Origin: Lentibacillus daqui
Lineage (GTDB): Bacteria > Bacillota > Bacilli > Bacillales > Amphibacillaceae
Direction: 5' to 3'
NCBI RefSeq assembly: GCF_027186265.1
Contig: NZ_CP114176.1
Span: 3,410,001-3,474,000, forward strand
DNA: 64,000 nt
A program made the translations under genes and the position numbers. Each line of letters begins with the position of its first letter. Position 1 is the first letter of the stretch. The notes below the pieces were generated by a model, which did not search any database, had not been told where the DNA came from, and saw nothing but the letters and a program-made list of their open reading frames with translations. This document shows positions 18,120 through 27,039 of the stretch, piece by piece.

Positions 18120-19373
18120 CTAAGCATATAACGGAAACTTATCTGTCAATGCTTTAACGCGTTTTGCTGCTTCTTTTTGCTTTGCCTCATCTTCATGGTG
18201 TTTTAATGTAAGTGAAATAATGGCAGCAATCTCTTTCATTTCTTCTTCTGCAAAGCCACGAGTGGTTACGGCAGCTGTACCAATCCGAAGTCCACTGGTA
18301 ACAAACGGGCTTTCTGTATCAAACGGAATGGTATTTTTATTGGTGGTAATACCAATATCATCCAGTACCTTCTCCGCTACTTTTCCGGTTAGTTTGAGCG
18401 GTGTCACATCAAGTAATAATAAATGGTTATCGGTACCACCGGAGACAATACGGATGCCTTCATTTGTCAATGCCTCACCAAGAACTTTGGCATTTTTAAT
18501 AATTTGGTTGGCATATGCTTTGAAATCATCAGATAATGCTTCTTTAAACGATACGGCTTTGGCGGCGATAACGTGCATCAATGGGCCACCTTGAATACCC
18601 GGGAACACGGTTTTATCAATCTTTTTGGCAAATTCCTCTTTGCATAAAATCATACCGCCACGTGGACCACGCAACGTTTTGTGTGTAGTGGTTGTCACAA
18701 AGTGTGCGTGTGGAACTGGATTTGGATGCAACCCAGCTGCAACTAATCCGGCAATATGAGCCATATCGACCATCAAATAAGCATCAACGGCATCAGCTAT
18801 TTCCCTGAATTTAACAAAATCAATCGTCCGGGAGTAAGCACTGGCACCAGCAACGATCAATTTTGGCTGCACCTCTTTTGCTTTGGCTAAAACGGCATCA
18901 TAATCAAGCTTCTCCGTTTCTTTGTCCACGCCATAATCAACGACATTATATAACTTCCCGCTAAAATTCACCGGGCTGCCATGGGTTAAATGACCACCAT
19001 GATTCAAGTTCATGCCCAGGATGGTATCACCCGGATCCAAAACAGAGAAGTATACTGCCATATTCGCTTGCGCCCCGGAGTGTGGCTGAATATTCGCATG
19101 CTCGGCACCAAATAATTCTTTGGCACGATCACGGGCTAAATTCTCGGCCACATCTACAAACTCACAGCCGCCATAGTACCGTTTACCAGGGTAGCCTTCC
19201 GCATATTTATTAGTTAAAACAGAGCCCATTGCCTTCATAACCGCTTCTGATACAAAATTTTCCGAAGCAATTAATTCAATTTTTTGTTGTTGGCGTTGTT
19301 TCTCATTCTCGATTGCTTCATAAAGCTCCTGATCCGTCTGTTTCAATGTCGTTACAGATGTTGTTGTTTCCAT
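18120..19373 (-). CDS. glyA: Serine hydroxymethyltransferase
   Basis: GlyA is the PLP enzyme that interconverts serine and glycine while charging tetrahydrofolate with a one-carbon unit. The 417-residue protein has the PLP lysine in THFVTTTTHKTLRGPRGG, the substrate region SGAQANMAVYF and MVDMAHIAGL. I use ATG 19371-19373 (METTTSVTTLKQ), after AGGGGG; the longer frame has no ribosome site. The stop codon lies one base from the IS1182 end, so the native downstream DNA, including any terminator, has been displaced. Confidence 0.97.
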   Translation of the reverse strand: METTTSVTTLKQTDQELYEAIENEKQRQQQKIELIASENFVSEAVMKAMGSVLTNKYAEGYPGKRYYGGCEFVDVAENLARDRAKELFGAEHANIQPHSGAQANMAVYFSVLDPGDTILGMNLNHGGHLTHGSPVNFSGKLYNVVDYGVDKETEKLDYDAVLAKAKEVQPKLIVAGASAYSRTIDFVKFREIADAVDAYLMVDMAHIAGLVAAGLHPNPVPHAHFVTTTTHKTLRGPRGGMILCKEEFAKKIDKTVFPGIQGGPLMHVIAAKAVSFKEALSDDFKAYANQIIKNAKVLGEALTNEGIRIVSGGTDNHLLLLDVTPLKLTGKVAEKVLDDIGITTNKNTIPFDTESPFVTSGLRIGTAAVTTRGFAEEEMKEIAAIISLTLKHHEDEAKQKEAAKRVKALTDKFPLYA

Positions 19374-19454
19374 TTGATAACCCCCTGTGTGAATTTTTAT
19401 ACCAGATATATGTGGGAATTCAGATAACTCCCCTTCCATTTCACCCTGGTATGA

Positions 19455-20003
19455 TTATTTATAGACAGCCCGTTCACCGCCAATTAATTTTGGACGGGTG
19501 CGGGCGGCTGACAGATGTGCACTTGCGACATGCCGCTGATTTAAACGTAATGGTACAGCTACTCGTTTCAGATGCATCCCAATCATTGTTTCACCAATAT
19601 CGATACCTGCATTTGCTTCAACCATTTCAACAACTACTGGATCTTGCATATGCTTATACGCATAAGAGGCCATCGATCCACCTGCTTTTGGCTGCGGTAT
19701 AACCGAGACTTCCTCCAGCCGGTGTGCTTTCATTGTACTTCTTTCCACAACCAAAGCCCGATTCAGATGCTCACAACATTGAAACGCTAATTGCAACTGT
19801 TTATCCTGCTGGAGCCTTATCAACTGCTCAAAAATAATTGCTGCGATCTCCTCACTGCCAGCTGTTCCGATATGTTCACCGATTACTTCACTTGTGGAGC
19901 AGCCAATCACAAACAAATCCCCATCGTTTACATATCCGTTATTTAACCATTCATCAACAACAGCTTCCATATCGTCATGAACTTGCTGGTGCAAATCAGC
20001 CAA
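19455..20003 (-). CDS. ywlG: UPF0340/DUF436 family protein YwlG
   Basis: YwlG is a conserved protein of about 180 residues with unknown biochemical function, found before glyA in Bacillus. The sequence DLFVIGCSTSEVIGEHIGTAGS and the C-terminal AGIDIGETMIGMHLKRVAVPLR are characteristic. It has no membrane segment. It lies between rpiB and glyA, 81 bases from the latter, and is likely part of the same operon. Confidence 0.92.
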   Translation of the reverse strand: MADLHQQVHDDMEAVVDEWLNNGYVNDGDLFVIGCSTSEVIGEHIGTAGSEEIAAIIFEQLIRLQQDKQLQLAFQCCEHLNRALVVERSTMKAHRLEEVSVIPQPKAGGSMASYAYKHMQDPVVVEMVEANAGIDIGETMIGMHLKRVAVPLRLNQRHVASAHLSAARTRPKLIGGERAVYK

Positions 20004-20139
20004 TTGTGATCACCGCCTCTTTTTGAAAGTATATATTTGCTAGTTTTACTTAGCTGTAAACCAAATGGGGTCAGTTCGGCTCCATTTGTTCCTTTTAAAA
20101 TTTGTATGGTTCGGATGATAATGATTAATCGGACCCGTT

Positions 20140-20577
20140 TTATCCCTCGTACGCAGTAATTTTACCAATCCGGTTGGCATGACGTCCGCCATCGAAATCC
20201 GTCTCCAGCCATACCTTGGCAATTTCCCTGGCAAGCCCTGGTCCAATGACGCGTTCTCCCATTGCCAAAACATTGGAATCATTGTGCTGTCTGGTTAATT
20301 TGGCACTGTATACATCATGGGCCAATGCACAACGAATACCGCTTACTTTATTAGCCGCGATCGTCATACCAATCCCAGTTCCGCAAATAAAAATACCACG
20401 GTCAAATTCACCCTTTGCTACACGCTCAGCGGCAGGCAGTGCATAATCCGGATAATCAACGGATCCCTGACAATCACAGCCCGTATCTTCATAGGTAATT
20501 CCCATTTCATCCAATAAATCTTTTACTTCATTGCGAATCGTCATCCCCGCATGATCAGCAGTTAAAATGACCTTCAT
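20140..20577 (-). CDS. rpiB: Ribose-5-phosphate isomerase B
   Basis: RpiB interconverts ribulose- and ribose-5-phosphate in the pentose phosphate pathway. The protein (MKVILTADHAGMTIRNEVK) has the phosphate-binding DHAG motif, the active-site cysteine region FDRGIFICGTGIGMTIAANK and the HNDSNVLAMG motif. The start at ATG 20575-20577 follows GAGGTGATAGCA; three extra codons upstream are unlikely. It is about 145 residues, normal for the family. Confidence 0.96.
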   Translation of the reverse strand: MKVILTADHAGMTIRNEVKDLLDEMGITYEDTGCDCQGSVDYPDYALPAAERVAKGEFDRGIFICGTGIGMTIAANKVSGIRCALAHDVYSAKLTRQHNDSNVLAMGERVIGPGLAREIAKVWLETDFDGGRHANRIGKITAYEG

Positions 20578-20625
20578 TGCTATCACCTCTTTCTTTGCCT
20601 GCGTTGTTTATCACGCACGCATTAA

Positions 20626-20793
20626 CTATGATGTCATAATGATAAACCATTGCTGGGGAATTGACCAGTACGGACGGATAGAATCATAGACAACATAAAT
20701 AAATACTGCGGTAAAAGAATACGTAATAAGCGCCAAAATCGTTGTAAACAGTACAAGGTTCCATCTTAGGCTAAAGCGATAGCTCGGCTTCAT
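20626..20793 (-). CDS. 55-residue single-pass membrane protein, possibly a truncated gene
   Basis: A small frame between rpiB and ywlE encodes MKPSYRFSLRWNLVLFTTIL followed by a hydrophobic stretch and a short polar tail ending IIMTS. The ATG at 20791-20793 follows GGGAG at a suitable distance. A basic N-terminus then one membrane helix resembles the beginning of a methyl-accepting chemotaxis or sensor protein, so this may be the remnant of such a gene; that is only impression. It is otherwise an unrecognised small protein. Confidence 0.45.
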   Translation of the reverse strand: MKPSYRFSLRWNLVLFTTILALITYSFTAVFIYVVYDSIRPYWSIPQQWFIIMTS

Positions 20794-20820
20794 CTCTTGC
20801 ATCTCCCTTACATGCTATCA

Positions 20821-21429
20821 TTAGTCGTTTTTTATTTTCCCAATTAATAGATCGACATGTTTATCTAGTTCATGAAGGGTGTTTTGATAAACTTGCAAGT
20901 CTCCGCCAAACGGATCGGAAATATCATAATTGATTAAGCTGGCCTCCATCTGCTGGATACGTCGAAGGTCATCCTGCAAATGTTTCATTACTTCTTGCTC
21001 AAGTGTTTCCTTATCCAGTTTGTGCTGGTTCTGTTGCATGAAGATGATTCGCTTTTGTTCATAATCTGCATATGCCCGTTTTAATTCCTGCCAAATTTTC
21101 CTATCCGCATCTGAAACGTATTCCTTTAGTGTAAAATATTTATCCTGATAATCAGGGTACTGTAATATGAGGGATTGTTTATGCTGCATTGTCATGGTCA
21201 GTACTAAATCAGCCCAGTTCAACAGCTTTTCGGAAACCGGCTGCGAACGATGATCCAACGAAATCCCCTGAAGTTTTAGCGCATCTATCGCTGTTTGATT
21301 AGCACGTTGATTTCTTCCCGCAAAAACCCCGGCCGATTGCACCTCTGCCCGTGGGTATTTAGCTTTCAGCAATGCTTCAGCCATTGGACTGCGGCACGTA
21401 TTTCCGGTACAGACAAACAAGATTTTCAT
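20821..21429 (-). CDS. ywlE: Protein-arginine phosphatase YwlE (low-molecular-weight phosphatase fold) with an insert
   Basis: YwlE removes phosphate from arginines marked by the McsB kinase in the ClpCP quality-control pathway. The P-loop CTGNTCRS (Cys7 to Arg13) is present with Thr11, the residue reported to give arginine-phosphate specificity instead of the Ile of tyrosine phosphatases. The general acid lies in DISDPFGG. At 202 residues it is about 50 longer than B. subtilis YwlE (150); the extra part is a charged helical insert before the DPFGG loop. Start ATG 21427-21429 follows GGAGG. Confidence 0.92.
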   Translation of the reverse strand: MKILFVCTGNTCRSPMAEALLKAKYPRAEVQSAGVFAGRNQRANQTAIDALKLQGISLDHRSQPVSEKLLNWADLVLTMTMQHKQSLILQYPDYQDKYFTLKEYVSDADRKIWQELKRAYADYEQKRIIFMQQNQHKLDKETLEQEVMKHLQDDLRRIQQMEASLINYDISDPFGGDLQVYQNTLHELDKHVDLLIGKIKND

Positions 21430-21645
21430 CAAAAAGAAACCTCCGTTATTGAGGATGTTATTGGTATTCCAAACATATTCCATTTTACCGCCCCAACCTG
21501 ATATCCAGCAACATTAGATGTTCGAGGAGGAGAAGTTACCCACAAAGCTGTTTTTTATTTTACTTCCAGATTATTTAGCAAAGTTAATCTCTACTCAAAC
21601 TATAACACATGAAGCAGTAAATGTCAGAAAAAAGTGAAGTAAAAA

Positions 21646-21676
21646 AACGAGTACCACTGCATCACCGGTACCCGTT
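21646..21676 (-). terminator. Intrinsic terminator downstream of mntP
   Basis: On the minus strand AACGGGTACC pairs with GGTACTCGTT (one G-T pair) and is followed by seven T residues. It lies 70 bases after the mntP stop and separates mntP from ywlE. Confidence 0.75.
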
Positions 21677-21748
21677 CATTTTTCCACACATTGCACGATT
21701 CAAATCAGCACATATCCCAGCTCAACCCAGAATACGCCAACTATTGAC

Positions 21749-22303
21749 CTAGCCAAACACCAGGTTTAATCCAAAGCCGCATAAAATACTGCCACCTAAT
21801 ATTTCACCATACACACCGATCAAGCCGTGAACCTTTTTCCCAACGATAAGACCGATCCAGGTTAATACCATACTAACTGCCCCAAAGAGCAATAAAGCTA
21901 TTGCTGTCTTTACACCTGACATCCCCAGACTTAACCCAACCGAAAAACTATCCATACTCACACTTATAGAAAAAAATAGCAGCCCGATTCCCGCGGGCTT
22001 AACAATTTTTTTGACTTCGTGGTTAAAGGCGGTGAAAACCATCTGTGAACCAATCGCAATTAACAGCATGCCGGCAATCAGGGTGGTCAGCTGGCCAATT
22101 TGCACAGATATTGCTTTTCCGACTATAATCCCTAAGAATGGCATGATCATATGAAAGATGCCGACAACAAGTCCGATAAAGGCAATTCGCTTAAGTCTTA
22201 GTTGCTGCATTCCCATTCCTAAACTTACAGAAAATGCATCCATCCCCAGCGCAAATGACATAAATACTAATGAGACAATTTGGCCGATATGATATACCGC
22301 CAT
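21749..22303 (-). CDS. mntP: Manganese efflux pump MntP (YwlD)
   Basis: MntP exports Mn2+ across the membrane. The 184-residue protein has six hydrophobic helices and the two internally repeated aspartate motifs ALGMDAFSVSLGMGM and SVSMDSFSVGLSLGM that mark the family and are thought to line the ion path. The ATG at 22301-22303 follows a GGGGGG site; a TTG two codons earlier is less plausible. No Mn-responsive riboswitch (yybP type) is evident in the 120 bases upstream. Confidence 0.93.
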   Translation of the reverse strand: MAVYHIGQIVSLVFMSFALGMDAFSVSLGMGMQQLRLKRIAFIGLVVGIFHMIMPFLGIIVGKAISVQIGQLTTLIAGMLLIAIGSQMVFTAFNHEVKKIVKPAGIGLLFFSISVSMDSFSVGLSLGMSGVKTAIALLLFGAVSMVLTWIGLIVGKKVHGLIGVYGEILGGSILCGFGLNLVFG

Positions 22304-22426
22304 CCTCAACCCCCCTCGGACATGCTATTAGATAAATATGCGTGTCCGAAGTGGTTTATGCTGGAGATAGGTTTTTTGGCTAATTGTCACTAACGCTTTT
22401 CCTTATCCTGAATCACAACCTTATCA

Positions 22427-23452
22427 TTACGCCGGAACGTAAACACTTGCTGCTTTTTTCAACCGGTTCATGATTGCCAGACCAATACCTTTTTCCGGGA
22501 ATGCTTCACATACAATCAAATCCACATCCCCCTCTTTAAAGGTACGTAATGCATCATAAATATGAGCAGCAATATCCGTTAATGATTCCTTTGAGCCAAG
22601 GGAAATGACTTGATCGGCACATAGTCGTTCAGACGTTTCCTCACTTGCTATCACACCAATCTTCGCGTAATTCTCTCGTTCCTCGGCAATAACTTCAGCC
22701 AATTTTTCCGCCGGGCCTTCAATGAGCCACATCGGAACTTCTGGTGCATAATGGCGATATTTCATGCCGGGAGCTTTCGGCCGGCCAACCGCATTTGCCA
22801 GTGCCGGATCAACCATGACATCGCCAATAACTTCTTGCAGCTGTTCCTTGGTCACACCGCCGGGGCGCAGAATAATTGGAATTTCACTGGTGCAATCAAT
22901 GACCGTCGACTCCACGCCAACACCTGTCGGACCACCATCAAGCAAACCGGCTATTTTTCCATTCAGATCCTGCCACACGTGATCAGCTGTTGTCGGACTC
23001 GGTTTGCCGGAGAGATTAGCACTAGGCGCAGCAATTGGCAAATCACATTTTCGCAAAAGCCGCTGGGCAACCGGATGGCTCGGGATCCTTACCCCAATTG
23101 TGGATTGTTCCGCTGTTACATTGGTTGCACAAGTTCCGTTGCTAGGTAAAATATATGTTAACGGACCGGGAGAAAATGTATCAATCAACTTATCCACAAA
23201 TGTCGGGACTGTGGATACTAATTGTTGCAGTTGCGCTTTGGTTGCAACATGGGCAATGAGCGGGTTATCCGCCGGGCGTCCTTTCGCTGCAAAAATCTTT
23301 GCTACCGCTGTTTCACTTGTTGCATCCGCGCCAAGCCCGTAGACTGTCTCGGTCGGAAAAGCCACTGCCTCTCCGTTTTGCAGCAGTCCCGCCGCTTCAT
23401 CGATCCCTTGTTGATTGCCACTATCTACAGCATTCCAACGTTTTGTTTCCAT
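22427..23452 (-). CDS. ywlC: Threonylcarbamoyl-AMP synthase (Sua5/YwlC)
   Basis: YwlC makes threonylcarbamoyl-AMP from threonine, bicarbonate and ATP for the t6A modification of ANN-decoding tRNAs. The 341-residue protein has the YrdC domain (GEAVAFPTETVYGLGADATS, KGRPADNPLIAHV, IAAPSANLSGKPSPT) followed by a linker and a small C-terminal Sua5 domain. Start ATG 23450-23452 follows AAAGAGG. DnaA boxes lie just upstream and one perfect box (23190-23198) lies inside the gene. Confidence 0.95.
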   Translation of the reverse strand: METKRWNAVDSGNQQGIDEAAGLLQNGEAVAFPTETVYGLGADATSETAVAKIFAAKGRPADNPLIAHVATKAQLQQLVSTVPTFVDKLIDTFSPGPLTYILPSNGTCATNVTAEQSTIGVRIPSHPVAQRLLRKCDLPIAAPSANLSGKPSPTTADHVWQDLNGKIAGLLDGGPTGVGVESTVIDCTSEIPIILRPGGVTKEQLQEVIGDVMVDPALANAVGRPKAPGMKYRHYAPEVPMWLIEGPAEKLAEVIAEERENYAKIGVIASEETSERLCADQVISLGSKESLTDIAAHIYDALRTFKEGDVDLIVCEAFPEKGIGLAIMNRLKKAASVYVPA

Positions 23453-23500
23453 CGTATGTCGACCTCTTTTCCACAAATCTATCTCTCTTTATCAAAATGC

Positions 23501-23538
23501 TTATCCACAAGCAATAAAATTTATCCACATTATGCACA
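23501..23538 (+). promoter_or_regulatory. DnaA-box cluster upstream of ywlC
   Basis: Two perfect DnaA boxes TTATCCACA at 23501-23509 and 23521-23529 lie exactly 20 bases apart in the same orientation, and TTATGCACA (one mismatch) follows directly at 23530-23538. The cluster is in the ywlC promoter region. From memory, genome-wide work in B. subtilis placed a DnaA-box cluster near ywlB-ywlC, so the site may be conserved. Confidence 0.75.
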
Positions 23539-23556
23539 GGTGATGTCCATAAACTC

Positions 23557-24720
23557 TTAAAAAAAGTCTGACAGAAATGTTTGCCTGTTAGGGATTAGTT
23601 TTTCCAGTCGTTCAATAGCTTCAAGTTCTCCTGCTATAAGTTCTGCCTGATAGTAGTCTTTCGGGCGCCGGAAATTTAATAGCATACATGTCAATAGCTG
23701 GATCGAGCAATGAATAGCCTGTGTATCGTTCCCTTGTTCATCCATATTTACAGTTGTTTGTCCAGCTGCTATATCCAGTTGATAGGTTCCACTATTTTCC
23801 GGGAAAAATTCATCACTGACAACAAGTGTGAATTCTCCCTCGTCTTGAAATGGATATTCCTGTAAAAATTGCTGTACATCAACGATTCTCGCCATAAAAT
23901 AAGGAGTAAGTTTCTGCTCAAATCGAGGCTCATCTAGCAATAATGGCAGGTTATCCCGTTCAGGTACGGTCAGTTCAACCTTATCGGCCATGGAATCATG
24001 GTTGGCAATAAAATGCAATAATTGTTTTTGTGCCTGTACATTGACATATGCCCATTCTTTGATGGTGAAAATGTTGCTTGTTACATCATAAATAATATAT
24101 CCCTCAGGCTCATCCTGACGATTAAAGGTAGCAGCAATTTGATATTTTTTTGTCAACACCCGCTGCCTCCACCATGCCTCATCCCGGACAAGCATGCCAT
24201 TAAAGGTGCTGGCATACTCGGAATAAATCTGCTGAAGTAATGGAATATCCGGCCCAATGCGACGTACATAACCACCGGAAAGGTTCCATTTTTTCTTTAG
24301 CCGCTTCATCGGAAGTGAATAATGTTGTCTCGTAAATGCATGCTCCCAGCCATATTTGCGGTAGAATGCAAACGAAAACGGATGAAGAAGGGAGATGCTT
24401 TGTCCATTTTCCTTCATCTTTACCAATGCGTGATAAAGCAAGTGTTTAACCATGCCCCGCCTGCGATATTCGGGCCATGACGCTACTCCGGCAATACCTC
24501 CCATCGCAAACGCTTTTCCATTTATGTAACAGGATAATGGAATCTGATGTACTTTTGCCGCCAGCTGTCCATCTTCCTTCCATCCCCAAATGGTGTCCTG
24601 CTTTATTTTTTCTTTTTCTTCGGATAATTCATCCGCCGACAGCTCACTTTGAAATGCAAATTGGTCCAGCGCCAAAACAGCATCAAAATCAGCCTCAGTT
24701 AATGTTTCAATGTGTTCCAC
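23557..24720 (-). CDS. GNAT acetyltransferase of the Eis type
   Basis: The 387-residue protein has the Eis architecture: an N-terminal GNAT domain with acetyl-CoA loop GVASWPEYRRRGMVKHLL, a second divergent GNAT domain in the middle and a C-terminal sterol-carrier-like region. Such enzymes acetylate amines including aminoglycosides in mycobacteria; the substrate here is unknown. The start is GTG 24718-24720 after AGGTGGGG. It is inserted between ywlC and ywlB, which are neighbours in B. subtilis, and is flanked on both sides by DnaA boxes. Confidence 0.85.
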   Translation of the reverse strand: MEHIETLTEADFDAVLALDQFAFQSELSADELSEEKEKIKQDTIWGWKEDGQLAAKVHQIPLSCYINGKAFAMGGIAGVASWPEYRRRGMVKHLLYHALVKMKENGQSISLLHPFSFAFYRKYGWEHAFTRQHYSLPMKRLKKKWNLSGGYVRRIGPDIPLLQQIYSEYASTFNGMLVRDEAWWRQRVLTKKYQIAATFNRQDEPEGYIIYDVTSNIFTIKEWAYVNVQAQKQLLHFIANHDSMADKVELTVPERDNLPLLLDEPRFEQKLTPYFMARIVDVQQFLQEYPFQDEGEFTLVVSDEFFPENSGTYQLDIAAGQTTVNMDEQGNDTQAIHCSIQLLTCMLLNFRRPKDYYQAELIAGELEAIERLEKLIPNRQTFLSDFF

Positions 24721-24831
24721 AATATCCCCACCTATGTATGTTTCAACTATTTCATCATCATACCATTTTTGTCCACATTGTGCGATTTTGGTGGTTTAAT
24801 TAATCCATGAAAAAGAAAAAACCTGCGGAAG

Positions 24832-24901
24832 TTATCCACAGGTTTGGTGTAATATGTTAAGTTATGCACAATATCAACAGCTGATATTCGTGTTATCCAC
24901 G
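24832..24901 (+). promoter_or_regulatory. Second DnaA-box cluster upstream of the Eis-type gene
   Basis: TTATCCACA (24832-24840) is a perfect DnaA box; TTATGCACA (24862-24870) and TTATCCACG (24893-24901) each differ at one base and a further CTATCCACA lies at 24968-24976 inside ywlB. All are on the plus strand. Together with the boxes at 23501-23538 they surround the Eis-type gene. Confidence 0.65.
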
Positions 24902-25323
24902 CGATCTTGTGAATAACTCATTTTTGATACGTTATATACCCACCAATTGCCTTCCTTCATTTGTTGACTATCCACAAATTCATTTTTCTTCTGTGGATGA
25001 AACTGTAATGCATCAAGCAACAAATCAACAACCGGCTGATGGCTGTGGACATATACACTTTTGGCATGTCGCTGTTTCGCAATGGCCAGTACTGATTCCA
25101 ACAGTACCGCAAGTGAAGGGGCGCACTTTTTCGTAACATGAAGCTGTTTTAACCAATAAACACCCGGTTCCATCGGTTCCAGAATAAAACAACCTTCAAT
25201 TTGTTGCTCGATTTCAACCACATAACCATGTTGCATTAATGCATTTCCATTAACATCCCGGTTTTGTTGTAAAAAATGTTCCACCTTTTCTATTGACACA
25301 TGTTTTGTCGCTACTAGATTCAT
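24874..25323 (-). CDS. ywlB: YwlB-like GNAT-family protein
   Basis: This 149-residue protein matches B. subtilis YwlB in size and position (between spoIIR and ywlC). It has the general form of a small acetyltransferase (YWLKQLHVTKKCAPSLAVLL, then AKQRHAKSVYVHSHQPVVDL) but the classical acetyl-CoA loop is not well conserved, so the activity is uncertain. ATG 25321-25323 (MNLVATKHVSI) follows AGAGGTGATAAAC; the longer frame is unlikely. Confidence 0.75.
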   Translation of the reverse strand: MNLVATKHVSIEKVEHFLQQNRDVNGNALMQHGYVVEIEQQIEGCFILEPMEPGVYWLKQLHVTKKCAPSLAVLLESVLAIAKQRHAKSVYVHSHQPVVDLLLDALQFHPQKKNEFVDSQQMKEGNWWVYNVSKMSYSQDRVDNTNISC

Positions 25324-25396
25324 GTTTATCACCTCTATTAAATGTAATAGATTTTGCATGGTTCTTTTCTATGATTTTATGCAAAAGAACATGAAT

Positions 25397-26026
25397 CTAT
25401 GACAAACCAAGCCATTCAAACAAGAAAAATTTCACCTTGACCTCATCATCATCTGTTTCCTTCTGTTGTTTCTTTTCAACCTTGTCATCCTGTTGATCCG
25501 CACTGGAGGCCTCAGCAACCGTCGTTCCACTGGAAAAATCCAAAAAGCATAACGGCGGGAACAATACACACCACCAATTGGAACCTTCCCCTTCTCCAAG
25601 GGTAATTAACACGGCCTCATATTCCCCGGCAGGATACAAATAATTGCCGTATAATTTTGCCGGGAACGATACATTTTCCCCGTATTCCACTTGAAATGAT
25701 TGTGATGCATTTTCCGCTTCCAATACGTTTTCAACGATCTGCTCAATTTCCGGCAGTTTCCCTTGTATCACTTTCCGCGCTTCATCAATGTCAGCAATGT
25801 TCTCAACCCATCCGGCAATTGATTTATTCACCGCATCACGTACTGTCTGCTTAACTTTCTGGTCCCCATCGCCATCACTATTTGCCAAAATCCGCAGTCG
25901 AATGGCATCATCCGGAATGACCTGATATCCCTGATCATTACTTGCTTGTTGAAACATGCCTTTGGTTGGCATCAATAAGAAAATAATTATAATAGCAAAT
26001 ACAAAAAATACTAGCTTCTTCATCAT
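25397..26026 (-). CDS. spoIIR: Stage II sporulation protein R
   Basis: SpoIIR is the forespore-made signalling protein that activates SpoIIGA to process pro-sigma-E in the mother cell. The 209-residue protein has an N-terminal export segment (KLVFFVFAIIIIFLLMP) and the conserved core IRLRILANSDGDGDQKVKQT, EYGENVSFPAKLYGNYLYP and GEGEGSNWWCVLFPPLCF. A hydrophilic, acidic/basic C-terminal stretch follows. It marks the organism as an endospore former. Its place after prmC is the Bacillus order. Confidence 0.95.
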   Translation of the reverse strand: MMKKLVFFVFAIIIIFLLMPTKGMFQQASNDQGYQVIPDDAIRLRILANSDGDGDQKVKQTVRDAVNKSIAGWVENIADIDEARKVIQGKLPEIEQIVENVLEAENASQSFQVEYGENVSFPAKLYGNYLYPAGEYEAVLITLGEGEGSNWWCVLFPPLCFLDFSSGTTVAEASSADQQDDKVEKKQQKETDDDEVKVKFFLFEWLGLS

Positions 26027-26174
26027 TTCCAGCCCTTTCCGATTGGATTTACAACCAGTATGGGCTTAGAAAAATGTTTTTAAACTAGTATTCTGGTAAA
26101 AATTTTATTTGTTAATAGATTGGTATTTGATTTATCCATCCAGGAGACTACATGCCCAAACGCGAGCCTTGTCC

Positions 26175-27038
26175 CTAACTGATTTTCGTGGAAATGATTC
26201 GATCCTTACCATTAATGTCCGGTATAATGGCTATTTCACTCTTTGGAAACTGTTGCAAAATCAGCTGTTGAACTGCTTTCCCCTGCTGATAACCGATCTC
26301 GAACGCCACCAGTGCCTGTTCCTTTAGTACATTCGGCAGTGACTTTACAATCGAACGGTAAGCTGCCAGCCCATTGTCCGCCGCAAATAAAGCAAGCGCC
26401 GGGTCATATTGTCTTACCGTATCAGACATGCTTGTTTTCTCGGATTCAGCGATATATGGCGGGTTCGAGACGATGATGTCCGCTTTTAATTGTTGGTCGA
26501 TCAGCGGTTGTAAAAAATCCCCCTGTAAAAATGTAATGTTTGCCTGGAGGTTCCCGGCATTTTGTTTGGCAACCGTTAATGCTGCTTCGGAAATATCTGT
26601 CGCATACACGGTTGCTTGTGGCAGCTCCAGTGCTAATGTGCAAGCAATAACGCCACTACCGGTACCAATATCGGCAATCGTTAACGGCTTTTTTTCATGT
26701 TTGTTTATTTGACCGATCACATACTGTACCAGTTCTTCTGTCTCCGGCCTGGGGATTAGCACGTCCGAATTAACATTAAATTTGCGGCCATAAAACATTT
26801 CATACCCAAGCAAATGCTGGACAGGAATGCCGGTTGCTGCGTGAGCTTTAACTGCTTTTTCAAACTGTTCTCTAACTGGCTCCGGAACCGTCTCTTGCAT
26901 GCCCGCAAAAAATTTGGTCCTTGACACACCGAGATAATGTTGCAACAGAATTTGCGCAACATGTTCTTCTCGCTGATGATCTGCTAAAAAAAGCGAAGCC
27001 CGCTTTAGGACTTCGTATTGTTTCATGGGCTGTTCCAT
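26175..27038 (-). CDS. prmC: Release factor glutamine methyltransferase
   Basis: PrmC methylates the glutamine of the GGQ motif in release factors using SAM. The 287-residue protein has the PrmC N-terminal helical domain, SAM-binding IADIGTGSGVIACTLAL and the substrate motif NPPYI in IIVSNPPYIAESEK. ATG 27036-27038 lies directly after the prfA stop, with a weak ribosome site GGTGAATAA inside the prfA end; coupling to prfA translation is likely, and the two products act together. Confidence 0.96.
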   Translation of the reverse strand: MEQPMKQYEVLKRASLFLADHQREEHVAQILLQHYLGVSRTKFFAGMQETVPEPVREQFEKAVKAHAATGIPVQHLLGYEMFYGRKFNVNSDVLIPRPETEELVQYVIGQINKHEKKPLTIADIGTGSGVIACTLALELPQATVYATDISEAALTVAKQNAGNLQANITFLQGDFLQPLIDQQLKADIIVSNPPYIAESEKTSMSDTVRQYDPALALFAADNGLAAYRSIVKSLPNVLKEQALVAFEIGYQQGKAVQQLILQQFPKSEIAIIPDINGKDRIISTKIS

Positions 27039-27039
27039 C

